DNA from: Pseudomonadota bacterium
GTDB taxonomy: Bacteria > Pseudomonadota > Gammaproteobacteria > Steroidobacterales > Steroidobacteraceae
NCBI GenBank assembly: GCA_018241505.1
Contig: JAFEDS010000017.1
Coordinates: 372,001-436,000 of the forward strand
Direction: 5' to 3'
DNA length: 64,000 bases
The stretch's first letter is position 1; each line of letters begins with the position of its first letter. Below, piece after piece: positions 63,011 to 64,000 of the stretch. The translations under genes and the position numbers were made by a program. Below the pieces are notes generated by a model. That model made no database searches, was not told where the DNA came from, and saw only the letters and a list, made by a program, of their open reading frames with translations.

Positions 63011-64000
63011 CGCTTCCTGAGCCGGCTGTGCTGGTAACCGTACAGCGCATAGATTGCGACTCCGAGTAAGGTCCAGAACAACAGCCGCCACCACGTCCCG
63101 TTTGAAAGAAAGTAAGTCATCCCGCCGCAGAACAGCGCTCCCAGCACACACGTCACCGGCGCGAAAGGAACGCGGAACGGCCGCGGAACATCGGGGCGAG
63201 TGCGCCGAAGAACTAGTACGCCGAGGCAGACGACCACGAACGCAAGCAGCACGCCGATCGAAATCAGGTCAGCCAGAATGTCCAGGGGAAACACACCGGC
63301 GACCACCGAGAAAATCACGCCACTGACGACCGTGGCGACGTGCGGCGTCTTGAACTTGGGATGAACGCGCGCGATAGCGGGCGGCAACAGACCGTCGTCG
63401 GCCATCGCAAGCAGGATTCGCGGTTGGCCCAGCAGAGATCCCAACACGACCGAGGTCATACCAACAATTGCTCCGACCTTGACGACCCATCCGAGCCAAT
63501 GAAGCTGTGGATGAGCATCGAGGGCGACTGCGACGGGGGCGTCCACGCCCAACTGCGTGAACGGCACCATGCCGGTCAGAACCGTTGCCATACCCACATA
63601 CAGCAGTACAGAGATCACGAGTGCGCCAATGATTCCGATGGGCAGGTCACGTTGCGGATTGCGGGCTTCCAGAGCGGTCGTGGAGGCCGTGTCAAATCCG
63701 ACATAGGAGAAGAAAATGATGCCCGCACCCTGCAACACACCGGTCCAGCCGAAATGTCCGAAGGTTCCCGTATTGGCCGGGATATAGGGATGCCAGTTCT
63801 TCGTGTCCATGAACGCGAGACCGGCCACAATGAACACCACGATAATGAGCACCTTCAAAGACACCATCGCGGTGTTGAGGCCGGCGGTTTCCCGCATACC
63901 CACATAACAGATGACACTCATCGCGGCGACAATGAATGCAGCAGGCACATTGAAGAGTGCGCCTGTTGTCTTGATGTGGTCGTGCTCGGCCATCAAAGGC
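63007..64000 (-). CDS. APC family amino-acid/polyamine permease (5' end cut by window edge)
   Basis: The frame is open to the window edge, so the N-terminal part is missing. About 330 residues carry some 9 hydrophobic segments. VLQGAGIIFFSYVGFDTASTTALEARNPQRDLPIGIIGAL is the CAT/YfnA-like APC signature. GSLLGQPRILLAMADDGLLPPAIARVHPKFKTPH follows. An inner-membrane secondary transporter of cationic or neutral amino acids. The stop overlaps the agmatine deiminase start by 4 bases, pointing to uptake of arginine, agmatine or a related amine. Confidence 0.93.
   Translation of the reverse strand, partial: PLMAEHDHIKTTGALFNVPAAFIVAAMSVICYVGMRETAGLNTAMVSLKVLIIVVFIVAGLAFMDTKNWHPYIPANTGTFGHFGWTGVLQGAGIIFFSYVGFDTASTTALEARNPQRDLPIGIIGALVISVLLYVGMATVLTGMVPFTQLGVDAPVAVALDAHPQLHWLGWVVKVGAIVGMTSVVLGSLLGQPRILLAMADDGLLPPAIARVHPKFKTPHVATVVSGVIFSVVAGVFPLDILADLISIGVLLAFVVVCLGVLVLRRTRPDVPRPFRVPFAPVTCVLGALFCGGMTYFLSNGTWWRLLFWTLLGVAIYALYGYQHSRLRKR

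Noticed and set aside
1-64000. CRISPR arrays, transposons, prophage or integrative elements
   Set aside because: I found no regularly spaced repeats, transposase, integrase or phage structural genes, and base composition is even.

Overview
This 64 kb window is from a high-GC Gram-negative chromosome. A FimV-type protein, several cell-envelope genes typical of Gammaproteobacteria, TonB uptake, and a TPR-sulfotransferase beside a TonB receptor suggest a gammaproteobacterium near the Steroidobacteraceae/Nevskiales/Xanthomonadales. That placement is inference; no rRNA or single-copy marker is present to confirm it. I see no tRNA, rRNA, CRISPR array, insertion sequence, integrase or phage gene. 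Genes are tightly packed, with many 4-base start/stop overlaps.

Layout. 1-6.4 kb: an exported truncated haemoglobin (cut by the window edge) after a DUF3034 outer-membrane protein; an AcvB/VirJ-type exported hydrolase overlapping a DUF885 metallopeptidase-like protein; a HipA-like kinase overlapping DUF3037; a DUF4279 protein. 6.7-12.9 kb: a TPR-sulfotransferase and TonB-dependent receptor, then (past a convergent unknown) a WbuC cupin and a 2OG-Fe(II) oxygenase. 13-17.6 kb: a lactate permease with an overlapping exported unknown, then a YCII/ECF42 sigma/GNAT operon. 17.6-23.3 kb: a Pit phosphate transporter preceded by a Pho-box-like repeat, a CocE/NonD hydrolase, an AlaX editing protein and small exported proteins. 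23.3-29.9 kb: a complete RND efflux operon that ends with a GntR regulator and an exported unknown.

29.9-36.6 kb: an Lrp/AsnC regulator divergent from a GST, LLM flavin oxidoreductase, nitrilase, a second DUF885 protein, glutaminyl cyclase, a cache-domain protein and a possible 24-residue membrane peptide. 36.6-45.4 kb: an SbmA/ABCD-type ABC transporter with non-canonical ATPase motifs, FimV, a TPR protein overlapping a persulfide dioxygenase-rhodanese fusion, and an OafA-type acyltransferase. 45.4-49.1 kb: Ohr, a very short ECF-sigma-like protein, an FkbM methyltransferase, a YkgJ Cys-cluster protein, and an ArsR/SRPBCC operon with a perfect operator inside its promoter.

49.1-64 kb: a 983-residue secreted BNR-repeat protein, a BlaI/M56 protease pair without an obvious sensor domain, a patatin-barrel phospholipase divergent from a PQQ dehydrogenase, a TPR protein, a secreted subtilase with a GlyGly-CTERM-like tail, and agmatine deiminase co-translated with an APC permease cut by the right edge.

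The best candidates for undescribed biology are the HipA-like kinase/DUF3037 pair, the sulfotransferase-receptor-cupin-oxygenase locus, the sensorless BlaI/M56 pair and the possible 24-residue membrane peptide. Several cis-regulatory elements can be read directly: the Pho box, the ArsR operator in a leaderless promoter, the RND palindrome and an Lrp promoter palindrome.
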